From the NCBI GenBank assembly GCA_047495785.1, contig JBLDXI010000013.1:1116001-1180000 (forward strand): a stretch of DNA of 64,000 bases. The letters are read 5' to 3'. The stretch is from Lepidodermella squamata (Eukaryota; Gastrotricha). The number at the start of each line of letters is the position of its first letter. Positions within the stretch are counted from its first letter, which is position 1. The translations under genes and the position numbers were made by a program. The notes beneath the pieces are model-generated. The model made no database searches and was not told where the DNA came from. It was given only the letters and a program-made list of their open reading frames with translations. Positions 39,995 through 51,037 of the stretch are shown piece by piece.

Positions 39995-42900
39995 TTACAT
40001 CATCATATTTCCTAATTGCCGCTTGATGTTATCAGCATGTTTGACGTATCGGGTACAAAGCGCTTGAACTCGCGTGTGCAAGTCGAAGATTTGAAGGGAG
40101 CCATCAGTTGAATCTGGCGAATTGCTGTTATTTTTGACAAATTCATTCAAAGCCACCACAACTCGGTCGAGATGCCACCAAGGTAGGCAGCATGCGAAAG
40201 CGTAAGGACCCAATTTTGATTCTTCCTAAAAACATCAAACGCAAAATTTGGGAGCAAGATCCAAATTGAAATGCATACCACTAATGCATTCTCGATTATG
40301 ATGACAGAAATTCGACCGGCATCAAGAAGACGCTTGTGTTTGATTGTGGCTCTCAGCAAAGCTTCGCTATCTTGGCGAACAGCCAAATCCCATAGCCAGG
40401 ACGGTAATTCAAGATCGGCTATGTAAAGAGTTCGAATGGCGTGGAATGTGGGACGAGGGTCGTCCAGACGCAGAAGCGATGACTTCAAATCGTTTTCAAA
40501 TTGTAGGCGATCTGGAATAGAAGAACAGTATATAGCTTGAACCATGGAAATATCTCGTTGTCATACAATTAAGGTCCAATTTCGTGCACATGGCATCGAC
40601 AAGAGCCGTTGATAGGTCCCGACTGGGCGATTGTAGAGCTCGGCAGAGCTCAGTTGCGGCTCCGAATAATTGAGCGGTGGAAAGCCAGCGAACTAAATCC
40701 GGTGCGCTCAATCGCAGAATTATAGGTGCAGCCTTAATATAAATTATAAAGTATACAACCCCCAGTTGTCAAATAACCACTCACTTCTTCGAATTTGGGT
40801 TTACGATTTTCTCCGAGAGATTCCTTCTTCTTAGGTTTCTCCATCTCCATCCCTTCCTCGGCGCTGGGTGGAAGTTCGCATGCGTGAATTAGTTCAACCC
40901 TGGCATCTTCGATCCGACACTGCTCATCGATATGACTCAAAGTGACGACATCGTTAGCGCAGTCACTGTTGACTCCTGATGACTTCATTATCTGACATGA
41001 AATCCACTGCTCAGTGACAGGCATAACCATTTTTAGGGTGCAATAAGCCAAGGCTAGAGCATCTCGACGGCGAACGAAATCTACCGGACTAAGGGACGAC
41101 AATGGAGGCAAGCGAGCGAAATATTCAAAAAGAGCAGATGCAGCTGGAAAGATTGAACTTGAATTCACAAATCAGCAACCAAATCAAATATACCTTCGCG
41201 CAGTCTGTTCTGACTAAGATTCATCCGGTATAGCGACCAAGAAACGTCCCAATCTGGGGACTCACTCGATCGAAGTGTTCGATGCAAAGAATTTGCGACC
41301 AACTCATTGATCTATAAAATATAGATGAGTCATTTAACGATAATGATTAGACAGCATTAAAACACACCTTGTCATTGCAATAGTGAGTCAAATCAATCAG
41401 CAAACAATCGATTAGATCGCTCAATTTATTTTCATTCACAGCTGTTGAAACTATTACATTGACCGCTGCAACTTGATCTTCATCTTCATCCATTTTCAGC
41501 AGCGTTGCAATGGCCGCCCGAAAATCAAACGCGTGACATTGTAATTTAAACAGTTTCATATCGAGAACTCGAGCAAAATTGTGCGATCCACCAGAGGCGA
41601 TGTCGATGAAGTAAGGCTTGGCGCGAACGGCCGCTTCGATAGCTATCGGCGTGCAACCGAACTGTTGAGCAAGGTCCAAGATTCGAATCCAAAAATCAGC
41701 CTCTGGTTTCTCAAGTCTAGCAATATGCGGGCGGCAACGTTCCGCCAACAACATAGCGTCGATTTTGTCAATATTGAGTGCAGCTTCAACGAAATATTCC
41801 AGGGCCAAAGCGATTTGGTTCCGCAGAAGAGCACATAGCCCATAAAGATAAAGCCGATAAGCCGAGCCAGGGTAGTTAATACTTGAACCTAAGGCTTTTT
41901 GATAGCCTTCAAACTCGGTGAACAGAGAATTATCGAGCAAAAATTGCTCAAATAGGAATGACGAGTTTTGTGGCAGCAGGAGCTTCGTTAAAATATTAGC
42001 GAGGGAAGTGATACTTGGACGAGAATCGCCCAAGCTCCCCTGCAATACAGATGAAGAGCTCAAGGCATACGACACGAAACCATCCGCCAGCCAAGTAAGT
42101 GAGGTTGATGCGAAAATGTCATCGGCGGATGATTCATCGGGCGGCATAGGGCTTTCGAGCAAAGTTCTGATAGTTTTCAACACAACAGCGAGTTGAGGTA
42201 GTCTTTCTGACTGTCTTGAGGCGCTCTGATTAGGCTGGAAGCAGATCAAAGCCATTGTGTAAGAAATAAGCCAATCGAGATTCACGAGAACAAAACGAGC
42301 AATCATTCGACTGTAGATCGATGAATTTACAAAAGGTTCCAAGGTATTTTCCTCGCACGCCACACTCTTCAAAAACGTGTCATGAGACATGGAGCGATTG
42401 ATGAGAGCGGAAATAACAGGGTCAAACTTTCCTGATTGCGCAGATTCCACGGCGTACCGCAAATCTTCATCAAGAGTAAGCATGAATGATGCAGCACATT
42501 CGATGACAGCATCATTTGACGAAAACATTGACATACTAGCGCCTTCTGAGCTGGACAGGATAGTGTTGTAAAACGCATGTGCGACGCGGTCGAGTAGTTC
42601 AAACTGGTCATTGGGAATGAATGCCGGAATATCTTGAGGCAACACTGGTGATGATGGGAAAATAGCTGTCAATGAGTGACGATGATAAATGAACGCAAAA
42701 TTTTTAGCGTAGCAAACGTGAACACCCAAAACTTTGCGATCTTTCGACCAAATGCTCTCAATTTTCCGCGATAAACTTTCAACTGCCATTCGTGACGAAT
42801 TAGATGATTCCGTTGCATTTAAATCAGCAGACAAAGCTTGACGGGCAGAGAGAGCAGCTGAAATTCCGGATCCGACTACGTTGCTGTTGATAATTCCCAT

Positions 42901-44187
42901 GTGAGGCAAACGCAAAGTCTGCAACAACTGACGCAGAAGTTGAACAGAACCACAATCGGCGGAAAGTATAGAATGTGTGATAAGGCTGGCTTCGCTTTGG
43001 ACATCGTCATTGTCGGCAAATGATGTAACAGGTCGACGCCAATACTGAACATTACTACCGTCGCCTTTTGTCTCAATTGAATCGCCCTCTTGAGAAATAG
43101 GAACGCAACAGGCGATCGGGGTTCCATCGTTGGTTTGGCAGGCCAAAAATATGCAAAAACGGAGCATACCGAAGTCCAGTACTGACATATTTGGATTGCA
43201 AAGCGACAGCTTTACTTCTGAGGTAGGGGTAAGCGCTAGCTTCGGCTGAATTGTGGATTTACAAAGAGTCAACTTAAGAGCCAAAGAATCCCGATGAAGA
43301 ACGCCGATTAACAGCGAGGAGCCAGTATCGATGACTTTCGCCATTAAAGGCGACCCTGTACAATTGAAAACAGCAGGGCCCGACGCGCATGACGATAATC
43401 GCTTTTTGCTGCTTATGTTATAGAGCTCGAGTGCATGAGAACTTCTCAAGATGAATAACCCGTTACTGCCTGATGCAGAATCCATATATGCATCAATCGA
43501 AACAACGGTGTGAGCCTGATTAGACGTCGACGCAAGAGACATCAGCCTGGAAAACAATGACGTTGGCTCGATAAAGCAATGTTCAAAATTCGGCGACTCC
43601 GTGCCAGTCAGCGCTGGTGCACGAATCAAGAAGACACGAGCATTGTCAAATGCAATCGCACAAAATACGGACGGCTCCGGAGAACCAGCGATGACGCATG
43701 CGGTAGACGCAGATATAGATGCATTAGATGTGAGCGATCCGAACAAGAAAGACCTCTGAGGAAGAAATACAGCACTTGCATCACCGGCAGGAAAACCGGT
43801 TAATAATCGTTCATTTTCTCGAGACGGAAAGTGCCAAACAATCCAGTGAAGACTGACGTTAGAGATAAGCACCAGGACCATCTGTTTTGAATCCAAATCA
43901 GCACAAAGTTTTGCCTGACAAATCGTCGAGTTGTTGATGCGAAGAGAAATTGAAAACGTTTCTTCAGTTTCACCATTTGCGAAATATGTCTCAGACAAAG
44001 TAACAACCGGCGAGTCAACGACGCATTTCAGATGAGTTAGGTTTCCATTAGCTTGGCGATCTATGGTTAATCCGGACGCTGCAACAACTGAGCTTGAGTA
44101 GGTTGGCAATGATCGAGGCACAAGCTCATTGGCAATTGTTTCATGTGAAACGTCATCCGCGTCTGCAATTCTCACCACCCGAATCAT
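39995..44187 (-). CDS. NUP160: Nucleoporin NUP160
   Basis: Six exons (44187-41368, 41311-41194, 41143-40785, 40732-40567, 40511-40279, 40225-39995) join in phase to 1308 residues; human NUP160 has 1436. NUP160 is a scaffold of the Y-shaped NUP107-160 subcomplex of the nuclear pore. The N-terminal part fits a beta-propeller rich in Ser and Val. The rest is alpha-solenoid. The strongest similarity to vertebrate NUP160 is at the C terminus: LPSWLWDLAVRQDSEALLR and CCLPWWHLDRVVVALNEF, ending in a helical RVQALCTRYVKHADNIKRQL. A conserved Pro/Glu/Lys-rich insert lies before exon 4. A GTCTAG acceptor (44205-44204) lies 16 nt before the ATG. The gene is long but has one 2.8-kb first exon and five short ones. 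Confidence 0.82.
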
Positions 44188-46424
44188 TATTAGCGAAAAT
44201 TATCTAGACAATCAATAAGTATATTTAGAAAATTAAAACGTTCACAAACTGTGGATCCGAATGCCAGTTAGTTCTTTGTTACCTAGTAAACTTCAAATTT
44301 TAGGAAAACTGAATCATGGCCAATTTTCCTTCACTAGTATGCCATAATCAACCCATTTCCGATTAACCATATGCAACAAACTACAATTACTCTTTTCGAA
44401 CGCCATTTACGCCAGGAATCTAAACAACCCACACCGAATGCTTACGAATTCTGCCGTTGAAAATAAATTACCAAGGTTTGTAAAAATTTAATCGACTGCC
44501 CTTTGAAATGGCAACGAGAAACCATATACGAAAATACGAAATTATGAAATTCCAACGCCTAAGGACAAAGGAAAGAAAAAAACATGGCGAGAACCATGCA
44601 ACAAACTGCAATCGATCATCTACAAAAAAAGCAAATGATATTTTCGAACCCCATTCATTTTGAATCCCACAATCTGCCCCTGATTCTTACGAAATATCTA
44701 TACCTAATAAATCTGCGATTGAATTACTAAAGCGAGCCGTCGTGCCCCGTCGCAGTTTGTTTCATAGTGTTTTACGTCTATATGGCGAGCAGTGTACATC
44801 AGCAATTACTTATTATGCTTTCCTTTAATCGAAGCACCTCGCCAAGGTGCGATTGCCAACATCAACAGCACCCTCAACTTTGACGGAGCGGCACCCGAAA
44901 TCCACAATATGTTTCTATTCTGATGCCTTCTACACGAGTTAAAGCAAGTTTAGCTTCGACGACATTGAGACCACCCGGGGCCGAGCCTAGCGCCGCTCAA
45001 CAAATCGCCCGATGATTCGCCCCTCCAACAGCACAAGCAAGACGAAAGGCTAACTGATATTGTAAAGGCTCTCATGTTGGTGATATAAACCTCCCAATTA
45101 ATGTATCGTAGTTCATAGCATCAACGAAATCGGGTCCGAGGTCCGAGGTATCCGCACTTTCAGATCGATTAGGCATTCAGGCCTCGCTGCGGACTCACTG
45201 AGTCGTCTGCTAGAGCTCCACGAGTGCTCCGGAGCCATCAATGACGTAGTCGGCCGATTGGCAAGAGTGCTCGAGGCCGCTGCAAGAACGATACTAATGA
45301 AGTTAATTTGGATCGCCCAGTTACACCTAAAATCAGGCAACAACATGCGCCGATAGCTACAGCGCGACTTGAATAGTCTTGACCGCTTAGGTATGTAGCA
45401 TGTGCCAAGCATTTAACAGGTAAACCAGGTGTTAGGGACTGCGAAAACAAACTGTCCATGTAAGAGTGTTACTTCCAATGTTTAGCGGACAGCTAATTTT
45501 TTCCATACAAAAAGCGACACTTAATATTTTCACACCTGTCGCATCCTGTCATTACAACAATCATAGGGAGCCACCAAAAAAAAATAAAAAATTTTCCGAT
45601 CAACGCCGCAACTTTTTACCGCGCTTTTAGCAATTTGAATAAAAAATTCAAAATTTGACAAAAGCTCAAAATTACAATAAAAAGTAAACTTCAAAATTAT
45701 AATAAATGCAACCTTGACTTTTCTAACCACGTGGTTTTCAGGCTACTTGGAAACGTTTGCGTTCCCAGCCAATAAGGAAGTCGAAGTAAGGAGAGAAGCA
45801 GAAAAGTTGCTGCGTTTATACTTTAAGATGGATAGTTTGACACCGTTCTTTGATTTGATATATATGTTCTACCCGAAAAGAACGGATAAGGTTACAAACC
45901 TCGAAAAACTGTTGATTTCTTGTTGATTTTTTCGATGGAGAAGCCTATATTCAATCGATAGAGCATTGAACGATCTATATTTTGGTATAATAACCGACAT
46001 CATTACGTGAACTTGGCCTTTGACTTGACTGCGTGCGGTATTCAGGGAGCTCAGCTCCTTCTTTAATTCATCAAGTACGGAGCGGCCCGCTGTGGGGAAA
46101 ATCTTTCTCCACACGCTTTTGACCGGTCAGGACAATTCTTCTGTGTTGACTGGGCGATAGATCATCGGGATCAGCAATTTACCAAGTCCAAACGAAGTAG
46201 CGAACGATAGGCATTTTGAAACTTTTACTCGTCTTGGTGTTAATGTGAACTGAATTAGCTTTTCTTAGCTTGTCTCCAAGAGCGCATTCTTATTCTCATA
46301 CGTATACAGTGTTTTTTGTTTACTCGTTGCATGATATTGTGCCCAATACCTCAAGCATTGGCATAGCTTCTTAATATGTTCTCAATTACTTATTTAGGTG
46401 AAATACATTTCGCCAAGACTGGAA
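44188..46424. other. Gap between NUP160 and WDR55 with unassigned ORFs
   Basis: Mostly AT-rich. Three protein-like frames occur: plus-strand 45120-45358 (Leu/Arg/Glu-rich), plus-strand 45714-45926 (70 codons, preceded by a TGGTTTTCAG acceptor-like site) and minus-strand 46114-45869 (81 codons, no ATG at its start). I recognise none of them. They may be remnants of a gene or a mobile element. A TTATTTAG acceptor ends at 46397, before the WDR55 ATG. Confidence 0.4.
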
Positions 46425-47930
46425 ATGCCATCCGAAACTGAAAATGTTCCTAGACCGTTGACTGCGAAAGTTTCAGTCGTCGATTTTGCGTTTCACCCTT
46501 CTGCGAAATTAGCGGCTCTAGCGCTGGTTAATGGCAAAATAAAATAGTAAGAATCTCGTGTTTTTATCATATGCTATATGCTATATTCATGTATTTTTTA
46601 AGTTACGACTATGGGAAAGAAAGCGAGCGCATGGTTAAAGTCATTCGCCCGTCGGAAGAATCAACTGCTTGCCGAGCTGTACGATTTTCGCCTTCATCTG
46701 GGCAGAATTTCATTGCTGGTTTTCAATCTGGAAACATCTACATCGGAGATGTTGAAACAGGCGCGATTAGCAAGACGATTAGCTCGCCCAAAGGGAAATC
46801 CTCCTCAGCTATTTACACAATAAAATCACTGAACGATCATTTGTTGTTTACTGGGGATGATAGTGGTGTTGTCAAAGTAATTCTTATTTAGATCATAGTC
46901 ATTTTGTAAATTTACGACTTTAATTGTTCGTAGTTGTTCGATATTCGACTTGATCACTCCAAGCCTGTTGTTCAGTTCTTGAACACCTACCAAGATGAAG
47001 AAGACGACGGTGAAACTGTTTCCAAGGATGATTGGGTCTCTGATATTTTCGTACTGAGCGAAACTGGTCACAAAATACTTGTCAGCAGGAGCGACGGTGA
47101 GTACTGCATGCCGGTTGTGAAATTGATTTTTTTATATTGCTGACTGGCAGGCACCGTGTGCACATATTCCACTCGTCGAGGGGGTCGCTTGTCTGTCCGA
47201 TCGGAATCTCTTGGAGCTGAATTGACGTAAATATTTTATTTTGCTCTTGATCGTCTTAAACATTTCCTTTACTAGCGGAATGGCTGGACCCATGAAAGGC
47301 GGCAAAAAATTCGTTGTATCCGCGAGTGATGGAGCGTTGAATGTTTTTAACTGGGGCGAATTTGGAAACATATCAGATAGATTTCCGATTAGCCGGAGTG
47401 GAAAGCTCAAATCTGCCTCGGGGAAATATGCGTTGCCAATATCCGTGGATTCAATATGTCAATTTAACGACAGCCTGCTATTTGCGGGATGTGGCGATGG
47501 AAAAATCAGACTTGTTTCTATTTTACCAAGTGCTGTCCTTGCTACTGTTGGTGTGCATGAATTGGATTATCCAGTGGAGCATCTGCGGCTGACTCATGAC
47601 TCCTCCCTACTCGCCAGCTCATGCTACGACGGATCGGTGCGCTTCTGGTCAACCGAATTATACAAAAATGTCAATTTATCCAGTAATTCGTTCGAAGATG
47701 AGAAATCTGGAGACAGCGATGCTTCCAGTGACGACGGCGGTAACCGCCGGCAACCTCGTTTGAAGAAACGTCGGAAAGAAATTAAGCAGCAACTATCACA
47801 ACGTCATAATTTCTTTGCCGATTTGGACAAAAGCCCTCCTATTGGGAGCGACGCGTCTGGCAGCGAAGAAAGTGATGAAACTGGATCATCGAGTGATTTC
47901 TCGGATGACGATTCTTGTTCTGATGAATAG
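46425..47930 (+). CDS. WDR55: WDR55, WD40 protein of ribosome biogenesis
   Basis: Five exons (46425-46546, 46603-46876, 46934-47096, 47151-47226, 47276-47930) join in phase to 429 residues. WDR55 (yeast Jip5) is a nucleolar WD40 protein needed for rRNA production. WD blades can be followed: VSVVDFAFHPSAKLAALALV, CRAVRFSPSSGQNF, NDHLLFTGDDSGVVKLFDIR, then DRFPISRSG and LASSCYDGSVRFWSTELYK. The C terminus has a basic stretch (RLKKRRKEIKQQ) followed by a Ser/Asp/Glu-rich tail, which is also typical of WDR55. An acceptor ends 27 nt before the ATG. The next gene on the same strand starts 185 nt after the stop. Confidence 0.88.
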
Positions 47931-47973
47931 ATTCTACTTTTGATACGATCTCGCTTGTGCCTTATTTGTGCCA

Positions 47974-47979
47974 AATAAA
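47974..47979 (+). other. Candidate polyadenylation signal of WDR55
   Basis: AATAAA lies 43 nt after the WDR55 stop and about 80 nt before the next acceptor-like site, as expected between genes of a trans-spliced operon. Confidence 0.5.
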
Positions 47980-48071
47980 AGAATTGCTCAACCATTCAGG
48001 GCGTGTTTTTATCTATTGACGTGAGCGAGCGTCGATAACATCCTTTTATCTCTCTCAAGGAGTCAGTCAAA

Positions 48072-48119
48072 ATGCAGGCACGGGAACCTTGTTTAGCCAT
48101 TGTTTTCTGTGTAAAATGA
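48072..48119 (+). CDS. 15-codon upstream ORF overlapping the sphingomyelinase start
   Basis: An ATG at 48072 opens a 15-codon frame (MQAREPCLAIVFCVK). Its TGA stop overlaps the sphingomyelinase ATG in the sequence ATGA. The nearest upstream acceptor-like site ends at 48059, so a mature mRNA spliced there would contain this ORF. It could limit translation of the main ORF or allow reinitiation. There is no direct evidence of translation. Confidence 0.4.
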   Translation: MQAREPCLAIVFCVK

Positions 48120-50811
48120 AGACAGTTTTCATACTACTGCTGGTGGCTGCAGCAGCCACGCCGGCTTCAACACTTAACCCAGAGTTTTCGGATAACCTCA
48201 AAGCCTTATTTGCAAAGGTAACTCGTTTAGGACGCGACCGCGCACCTGTCGGACATGTAACAGTTGAGTCGCCGCTGTTCGGTGGAACAGTTTGGACTAA
48301 AGCAGAGACATGCGAAGCGTGTGAGACCGGTAAGTTATTAGCCTTTAAGAAGCCGCGTTTCGATTCAAGAAGAGTTTCTTTAGCAATCAAGGATGTGGTT
48401 CCTTTGGCTGAGAACAAGAAAGTTTTCGCGAAATTAGTGGCTTTTGCCAAGTCATTGTGCATTCGCGAGAAGTGGTTCACGGATCGAGGTTTCTATTCTC
48501 CGCCAATTTTTTGCCGAATTTCATTTTCATTTGAATGACAGTTTGCAACGGTGCAGTTGACATGTTCAAGGTAAGCTAAGGCACGAATCTCTACCGATTT
48601 CTAATTTTAAATTAAGGAGGAAGTATACGCCTTGTTGCCAGTCATATATTCCGCTCCTCATAGCACCTGCTCCAAACTGTTGAAAGCTGACTGTGGTGAA
48701 GACGATAATCCAGTTACCAAGTGGTGGAATGTTACGATCCCACCTGAACCACCAGCCGTTCGCAAAGTGCAGAATGTTCGTAAAGCATTAGATAAAAAGC
48801 GTGGAACGGGCGCAACTGTCCAAATTCTTCATCTCTCTGACATGCATATGGTAAGTGGGATGACATTCGAGAGCTTTGAAATTTCAGCTTTACTTCAGGA
48901 CCCCTGGTATGTCGCCGGATCAGAGGGAAACTGTACTGAGCCCTTGTGCTGCAGATTCGATTCGCCGTCACCCACAGGTTAGACCTTGTCACAAATCAAT
49001 GCAATACAACCTGAAAATCGCTTGTGCTAAAATCACTCACCCAGATCCGACACAACGCCGAGTCGCTGGTAAAATTGGTGATTACAAATGCGATACGCCC
49101 CCGTCTACGATGGCTAATTTCTTGTCGAGCATTGCGAAGCAGCATCAGGTTTTAAATACATAATATTGTTATTAATTCCGCATTCTAATATCTCTTGCGG
49201 TTTTAGATCGACGCGATATACGTGACAGGAGACTGTAAGTGCCCTTGCCTATGTTATAGAATACAGGGGGTTCAATTTAAAGTCCCCCGTCACTTGTTCA
49301 CTATTAGTTAGGAGGTGAAATCTCGTTAACTGATTCCACGTGTCTAGCTAATAGATAAACATTCCCAAATTTAGGGCTCGAGATCCATTATTTAAATCCA
49401 AACTCGTTTATTTAACGTTCAAGGCTTTTGGTAGCTTAATAGATAAGACACAACATGGTTATTACAGCTCGTTTTGGAAGAGCAATTTGACGGATACAGA
49501 AATTGATTCCTTTCAAACTATGAAAAGATACCCCTCATGACGTATGGAATCAGACTCGAGAGCGACACAAGGCTACCATCAGCAGCTTGGTAGACATTGT
49601 CAAGGCATCATTTGGCTCTGTTCCGGTTTACATGGCGGTTGGAAATCACGAGGGCATGCCCGTGAACGGTTTCCCAACACCGGCAAATTCTCTACCAACT
49701 ACGCAGAACATGAGGTCAATATAAAAATTTAACATGAATTTATTCACTTTCTTCGTAACAAAATAGCTGGTTGTATGACGATATTTTAATCAACAACTGG
49801 ATCAAGAAAACTGGCTGGCTGCCTCAGAGTACAGCGGCTGACATTTCCCAGTACGCCTATTCTATCTGCACCGCATAAAATGAAAGGAAATAATTTATAT
49901 CATGTGAAGGTCTGGATCTTACACAACATTGGTCAAAGCTGGCTGGCGAGTAATTTCAATGAACAATAACTATTGCAACAGCGGAAATTGGTAAATTATT
50001 GTCTATCCAAGGCCCGATTGATTGAACAAAAAGTTAACGTTTAAGGTGGCTATTCAGAAACTCGACCGATCCCCAGGGCGAGTTGCGCTGGCTAGTAAAT
50101 TGGCTAACGTATGCTGAGGCTAATAACGAGCGAGTTCACGTATTCATGCATTTGCCATCGGGCGGGGGCGATTGTTTGAAGGTGTGGTCTTGGAACTTTT
50201 ACTCAATCATGTACAGGTACATCCAATTTGTCAAAACATGTTCATGATTGAAAGAGAATTACTGAAGGTTCCGGAACACAGTGATGGCCCAATTTTCTGG
50301 CCATACTCATGACTCCTATTACACAGTTTATTATGACGATAAGAACTTCACAACGCCAACTGGAATAAATTATGTTGGCCCCTCTGTCACTCCTTACACC
50401 GATGAAAACCCCGCCTACCAAATTCTGACAGCGGACGCTACGACTCTCGAAGTTCTTGACTATGACATATATTACATCGATATTCCAGCTTCGAACGCAG
50501 CCGGTTCTATTATCGTGAAGAAGCTCTACTCCGCAAAGGTTAGTTTTTTTTATAACTAGCAACATTCTGTCCTACGTATTACTACACTAAAGGCTGACCT
50601 GGGTCTCGCTGATTTGACCCCTCTGAGCTGGCACCAACTCGCTATCAAAATGCAAACCGATGATGCGTTGTTCAACAAGTTCTACAGCTGGTTGAGTCGG
50701 CTGGCCGTTAACACCCCATGCGACGCGGCATGCAAACGAAGTGTGCTCTGCGAACTACATACCAGCAGAAATGACCCGACATTTTGCGATCGATTCGTTC
50801 CCAAGTTGTGA
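48116..50811 (+). CDS. SMPD1: Acid sphingomyelinase (sphingomyelin phosphodiesterase) with a 1-nt frame break
   Basis: Twelve exons (48116-48488, 48542-48570, 48617-48850, 48899-48977, 49045-49148, 49207-49234, 49528-49714, 49767-49850, 49910-49990, 50046-50215, 50268-50538, 50593-50811) would encode about 619 residues; human SMPD1 has 631. The enzyme cleaves sphingomyelin to ceramide and phosphocholine in lysosomes or outside the cell. There is a signal peptide (MKTVFILLLVAAAATPAS), a saposin-B domain (CEAC...SLC...VCNGAV) and a calcineurin-like metallophosphatase domain. Metal ligands are visible: LSDMH, VTGD, GNHE, FMH and GHTHD. Exon 10 is broken: the frame up to FMHLPS and the frame from DCLKVWSWNFY differ by one base, around the G-run at 50160-50168. 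The His of the usual PPGH loop is Asp here. The exon 7 acceptor (AAAAG) and exon 8 donor are weak. Confidence 0.88.
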
Positions 50812-51037
50812 TTGAAAAACTCGAATGAAATCGCAAAAACTCGCAATTCCGATTTACCAAATTGATTAAAACAAAGATTTTATGCATCATCATCATCATT
50901 ATTTTTTATTGCAAAATCGACCGGTTGAGAGCGAGCTGAAAACAACTAGAGAATGGAAGTAAAACCTGAAGTTGTAGAAAAAACGAGATGAGCAACAAAT
51001 CGAGTTTGGTTTTGATTTCTTTGAGCAAATATTTAAA

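Noticed and set aside
49235-49527. GGGGG...CCCCC inverted repeat in the 293-bp sphingomyelinase intron, considered as a transposon end
   Set aside because: The arms are only five bases long and I found no matching terminal repeat at the other side of the intron.
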